A DNA stretch of 10,148 bases from Amoebophrya sp. AT5.2 (Eukaryota; Sar; Dinophyceae; Syndiniales; Amoebophryaceae), in assembly GCA_005223375.1 (NCBI GenBank), contig RXOD01006503.1:1-10148 (forward strand). Direction: 5' to 3'. A model generated the notes under the pieces. It searched no databases and was not told the origin of the DNA. It was given only the letters and a program-made list of their open reading frames with translations. The position numbers and the translations under genes were made by a program. This document shows positions 7,186 through 10,148 of this stretch, one piece after another. Each line of letters opens with the position of its first letter. Position 1 is the stretch's first letter.

Positions 7186-7659
7186 CTATCGATCGAAAAC
7201 CTCCTCCCAGACCGGAGCGGTAGACTGCCCGCACTGTCCACGCCCAGTCCGCGAAAGTCCAAAGCCTCGCGACGTTCGATCTCCCGCGTCGTACTCGGTT
7301 CGTCCAGAAAGTCGCGTCGGAACTTCCTGTAGGAGTGGCCGGCCGTGTTCCCGCGCGCGGAAAAAGCATATTTTGCTGCTCGCCGCCAGCATCTGTCCTG
7401 CAGATAGATCCAGCCTCCGGAGTTTCTGTGCCGCAAGCTTCGCTTGTTCCTCTTCTGTGATCAACTGCCTCAACCTAGCAGACCGGCGGCTGTCCGCCAC
7501 GAGACCCTCCCCGAACCGAAGAAGCTCCTGGATCGTGAAGTCAGCCGCTATCAAGCCGAACTGTTGGAACAACGAAGTGAACCGATGCAAAGTATCGGCT
7601 ATTCACCGGGTTCCGGAATCAATTGCTTTCGTGTTGATATTCCCCAAAAGGCTGAACAT
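7186..7659 (-). CDS. Possible exon with a charged helical protein, crossed by TGA
   Basis: From ATG at 7659 the frame reads MFSLLGNINTKAIDSGTR, meets TGA at 7605-7603, and then continues as IADTLHRFTSLFQQFGLIAA, TIQELLRFGEGL and a charged helix LRQLITEEEQAKLAAQKLRR. The helix region (about 7590-7410) has the heptad-like look of real protein. Beyond about 7400 the composition becomes less convincing and another minus-strand frame (7436-7110) looks equally good, so an intron may start there. A 46-bp GT...AG interval over the TGA exists but breaks the frame. No family is recognised. Confidence 0.35.
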
Positions 7660-7674
7660 GAACAAGAATGGCGG

Positions 7675-8073
7675 TCATTCACATTCGGACTCGTGACCAT
7701 CATGAATCAGTGTACACGTGAGAGCCACGAATAAAGAGCGACAGAGATATAGTGTGCGAGTGCAGAAAGAAACATAGCCAGCCGGTAGTTGTGGGAACAC
7801 GCCCGCACTATAAATATAAAAAATTGGCGATGTACAATTTTTGACTGATAACGATAAGCATAAATGTCGGTGTACTTCAATGTGGCGCTCGCCTATGCAC
7901 CCCCTGGTGCACAGTGAGCTGATATCAAATCCCTCTTTACTCGATCCTCTCCGAAGCTGCAGATCCTGAATGTCAAGATCCTGACGCAGTTCCAGGAGCC
8001 TACCGAATCTGAACATGAATGAACTTGCTTTGCATCGCTTCCACAGTGAAGCGAGTGCCAGTGGTGGAGTCAA
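7675..8073 (-). CDS. Possible exon upstream of the helical frame
   Basis: Only the first part (about 8073-7920) looks coding: WKRCKASSFMFRFGRLLELR followed by QDLDIQDLQLRRGSSKEGFD. The rest is Cys/Leu-rich and more like intron read through. It ends in TGA at 7677-7675 and stays in the same frame as the open stretch from 7659. The phrase DLDIQDLQLRRG resembles DFTIQELLRFGEG in that neighbour, hinting at a repeated helix, but this is weak. No family is recognised. Confidence 0.22.
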   Translation of the reverse strand: MTPPLALASLWKRCKASSFMFRFGRLLELRQDLDIQDLQLRRGSSKEGFDISSLCTRGCIGERHIEVHRHLCLSLSVKNCTSPIFYIYSAGVFPQLPAGYVSFCTRTLYLCRSLFVALTCTLIHDGHESECE

Positions 8074-8278
8074 GTGCTATAGCCTTAGGGGCTACCTTTG
8101 CTATCGGCTGTGTTCTACTGCTAACAATAAAAGAAGTACTTAGTCGCTTTTGCTTATTTTTACTTTCTATGTATAATTTTACTTGCAAGCGTGTCGCTGG
8201 CCAAATTGAAGTATTGTGGTGCAGGTAATGCTTTCCCTATTCTTTTCCCTGTGCGAAATATGTAAACTTTTCCTCGAA

Positions 8279-8493
8279 GCGTACGACTCGGCAACAAGAT
8301 ATTCCGAGTCCGAGACCTCGGGCACTAAATCTGCATCGAATTGTCGCCGCCTGGTGCGTCGATCGCGCATCGGTCGCATGAAGCGACCGATGGCTACTCA
8401 AAACCCTGCCTTCGCTCTCGATCATCCGATCTGGCGCGCCGGCATTGCAAAAACATCATCCTCCTAGCCGGGCAGTTGTAGTGATGGGGTCTC
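8279..8493. repeat. Dispersed direct repeat, copy B
   Basis: Shorter partner of the repeat at 6889-7125, same orientation. It differs by several indels between the shared blocks. Only this copy contains a 10-bp hairpin, CATCGGTCGC (8368-8377) / GCGACCGATG (8383-8392), with a 5-base loop. Confidence 0.8.
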
Positions 8494-8546
8494 GAGGACG
8501 TCGTAGTGATAGTATATGGCTTAGTAAATGGGTCGCTTACCCTTAC

Positions 8547-8618
8547 CCGCGGCTTAGTCGCTTCGTAAAGGAGTAGTGCTTCGGCATGATCGTAGGGGTA
8601 GCCTCTCACGGTCGGTCG
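8547..8618 (-). CDS. Possible small exon
   Basis: The minus strand reads VRGYPYDHAEALLLYEATKP then Arg, followed at once by a GTAAGG donor-like site (8546). The 11-C run at 8619-8629 lies directly upstream. The peptide composition is protein-like, but there is no homology I recognise and no clear acceptor. Confidence 0.2.
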
Positions 8619-8753
8619 CCCCCCCCCCCAATAATTGACTGTTCGTGTTCTTGAAAATGAAAAAACTAGATTAGTGAAGTAGCAGACAGGAAATGTACAG
8701 GTGAAAAGATAGAGTAGACGTGTACAGGTAAAGTTGTAAGCAAGCAGAAACAA

Positions 8754-9149
8754 AGATACAAATTAATTGAATTAATAAAAGGATTATAAAAATAAATCAT
8801 CGTCGTCTAGTAAGGATCTCGGCCGGTTGATCATAATCAGGCAAACCTTCAAACCTTGTTGAGGACGAGGGCAGTCCTGTTGCTAAGTTGTTCGTCGTGC
8901 ATGTTTCATTTTTTGACTGTGTGTCTTTCAGTGATCTCGGCCTCAATAAGGCTGCTCAATCACGGAACGCAATGAGGTATCGGTATGCTCCTCGTCCTCC
9001 TTTCAGGAGGGTAACCTCCTTGGGGATAGAATTCTACTTCCATCAAGATTCCGATTGATGGATGGATGGGGTGGTGGCGAGCGCCTTACCCAGACGGAGC
9101 CAAGTGTGCCTATTTCAGCGTGGGTGCCGTGTACTGAGGTCCTCCTCTG
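8754..9149. other. No gene recognised; alternative hairpins at 8996-9020
   Basis: The left part is AT-rich. CCTCCT (8996-9001), AGGAGG (9005-9010) and CCTCCT (9015-9020) allow the middle arm to pair with either neighbour. No RNA family is recognised. It lies downstream of the membrane-protein gene on the minus strand, so it may be its 3' region. Confidence 0.4.
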
Positions 9150-9230
9150 TCACAGCTCGCTCGACAAGCAGCAACCCCTGTAATCCTGCATAATCTGTCC
9201 GTGGGGTGTCTGCTGTTCGCTCGACTGAAG

Positions 9231-9761
9231 CTACGTGTGTTTTCCGGTGCCGCATTGATGGTTGTTACCAAAAGGGCCCCAGTGATTGCAACCCAATGTG
9301 CCCCGACATTCGTTCGCAGCGCCCCCCGCCTTTACTGGTGTGCACTACGCGCCTTTGGGCTTTTGGCACTGCCATGATCCTGACTTCCCCTGCAAGCAGA
9401 GATACCTTGTTGTTGTTAAATCCGTTCCATTCACCACTCCTGCGCCCGATGCATCGGGGTCCTTCAAGTTCCCCGGGAGTCCATTGTTGTAGTTCGGTTG
9501 CATCAGAGCAGAGACACGGACATCGGAATGTTCCTCATCGTGGCATTTTTTATTGCACTTGAAGTAGTCCTCGTAGGTGGCGGAACGCTTCTCCACGAAG
9601 GATGCCGTAGACGTCAGGTACTCGAACGGGGCCGACACCACGACGCCCTCACCTGCAAGGGCATGACCCGTGAACGACCACAACACGACGCACCCAACGC
9701 AGCAGAGAACTAGGCCCAAGAAGACCACGACGCGCTGCAAACCATCTGCGCCCCCCGCCAT
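9231..9761 (-). CDS. Single-pass membrane protein with Cys-rich ectodomain, interrupted by TAG
   Basis: Start ATG at 9761-9759 (MAGGADGLQR). Residues 11-30 are a hydrophobic segment (VVVFLGLVLCCVGCVVL...), either a signal anchor or an uncleaved signal. The outside part holds a FKCNKKCHDEEH motif, an N-glycosylation site (Asn-111, NGT) and Cys at 69, 73, 122, 132, 140, 152, 158 and 170. TAG at 9347-9345 is codon 139, between the fourth and fifth Cys. The frame then continues CTPVKAGGAANECRG to a second TAG at 9233-9231. The tail W-x2-F-x2-N-x3-CGTG matches thrombospondin type-1 spacing with one Cys lost, a tentative link. A pyrimidine-rich acceptor (TTTATCTCAG|) at 9814 precedes the start. It could be a decayed gene, a recoded stop or a sequencing error. 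Confidence 0.6.
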
Positions 9762-9813
9762 CGTGTCGCGTTTGCTGGTGCCAATGCAAGCCCCATAAGT
9801 ACCGACGATGGGA

Positions 9814-9826
9814 CCTGAGATAAAAA
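9814..9826 (-). promoter_or_regulatory. Likely 3' splice acceptor upstream of membrane-protein start
   Basis: On the minus strand a run of eight T followed by ATCTCAG|GTCC ends 53 bp before the ATG at 9761. It fits either a cis intron (with a coding exon further right, where the frame is open to about 10088) or a spliced-leader addition site. No spliced-leader sequence is visible in the window. Confidence 0.5.
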
Positions 9827-10133
9827 AAATTGATAGCCATATGGGCGAGCACTTGCGTAGCAACACAGGCCTCTGCGGGGTTGCGCATGCCCTTGCTCCA
9901 GCAGTGCAATCCACTTCACAGTCATACACTACGCTGGCTTCTCGCTTGGCCTTGTGCGTCGAGAAATGTGATTTGGCCCCCCCGGAAAGAGAATTAGGGA
10001 AGGCGAGGCATCGCCAAAAGCACTTGCTGCGATCAAACACTTTATGTCCATTTGAGACGTTGCACGGCCGCTTTCTTAAGAGTTTCAAATAGTAGTACCA
10101 TCGATGGTCTTCGAACCGCTTTCCGGAAGCGCA

Positions 10134-10148
10134 CCCCCCCCCCCCCCC
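10134..10148. repeat. Poly-C run at the window edge
   Basis: Fifteen C in a row up to the last base. Other C runs occur at 8619-8629 and about 9977-9983. The edge run may mark an assembly or contig end. Confidence 0.85.

Noticed and set aside
7559..7605. 46-bp GT...AG interval covering the TGA at 7603-7605
   Set aside because: Removing it shifts the frame into an immediate TGA, so it cannot explain the stop.
7148..7696. 182-codon plus-strand frame
   Set aside because: It is antisense to the charged helical minus-strand frame. Its Ser/Arg/Cys-rich composition is typical of a shadow frame.
8019..8228. Plus-strand frame with a membrane-like stretch (AIALGATFAIGCVLLL)
   Set aside because: Short, no partner exons, no splice sites, and opposite to a coding-like minus-strand frame; the hydrophobicity can come from T-rich DNA.
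8800..9000. Possible snRNA, SRP RNA or tRNA gene
   Set aside because: No U-snRNA core, Sm site with flanking stems, tRNA B-box (GGTTCRANNCC) or 5S motif could be matched by eye here or elsewhere in the window.
9206..9562. Plus-strand frame opposite the membrane-protein gene
   Set aside because: The minus-strand reading has a start, hydrophobic segment, glycosylation site and ordered Cys pattern; the plus reading has none.
1..10148. CRISPR array, bacterial operon, phage or transposase genes
   Set aside because: No regularly spaced repeats, no long prokaryotic-type frames and no DDE, integrase or reverse-transcriptase motifs were seen; the introns show the DNA is eukaryotic.

Overview
The window looks like nuclear DNA of a eukaryote. 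The main gene is broken into ten exons by introns of 70 to about 900 bp, nearly all with GT...AG ends, and there are no operons, bacterial ribosome-binding sites or IS elements. The protein it encodes, a chain of divergent EF-hand modules joined by Ser/Pro/Arg-rich linkers, is a type I associate with dinoflagellates and other alveolates. One intron without GT-AG ends that is bounded by an inverted repeat, together with coding-like frames crossed by TAG or TGA, would fit a syndinian dinoflagellate such as Amoebophrya. That taxon assignment is inference only.

Positions 1-5917, minus strand: one large gene starting at 5917 and running toward the left edge. Nine exons (5917-5795, 4892-4621, 4511-4166, 3860-3472, 3401-3083, 2864-2654, 2424-1918, 1388-1273, 879-712) keep one frame of 817 codons across their junctions. 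A tenth exon (from 387) carries the last recognisable EF-hand loop before the frame degrades or splices out of the window. The protein has a basic helical N-terminus, about 200 residues of low-complexity linker, then six EF-hand-like units arranged as three pairs of about 150 residues. Four or five of the loops look competent to bind calcium; the others have lost their acid ligands. Two introns hold extra tandem copies of a neighbouring exon: an intact-looking copy of the end of exon 1, and a broken copy of exon 8.

Positions 5918-8760: no gene I can name. It holds short minus-strand frames that look coding in patches, an 888-bp frame crossed only by two TGA codons, and a 215-237 bp repeat present twice in direct orientation (6889-7125 and 8279-8493). 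This could be a fast-evolving gene with undetected introns, or decayed gene copies.

Positions 8761-10148: about 400 bp with no recognised gene, then a minus-strand gene for a small single-pass membrane protein with a Cys-rich ectodomain (9761-9231). Its reading frame crosses an in-frame TAG, yet the cysteine pattern continues beyond it. The window ends in a run of at least 15 C.

Nothing in the sequence links the EF-hand gene and the membrane protein functionally beyond proximity and shared strand.
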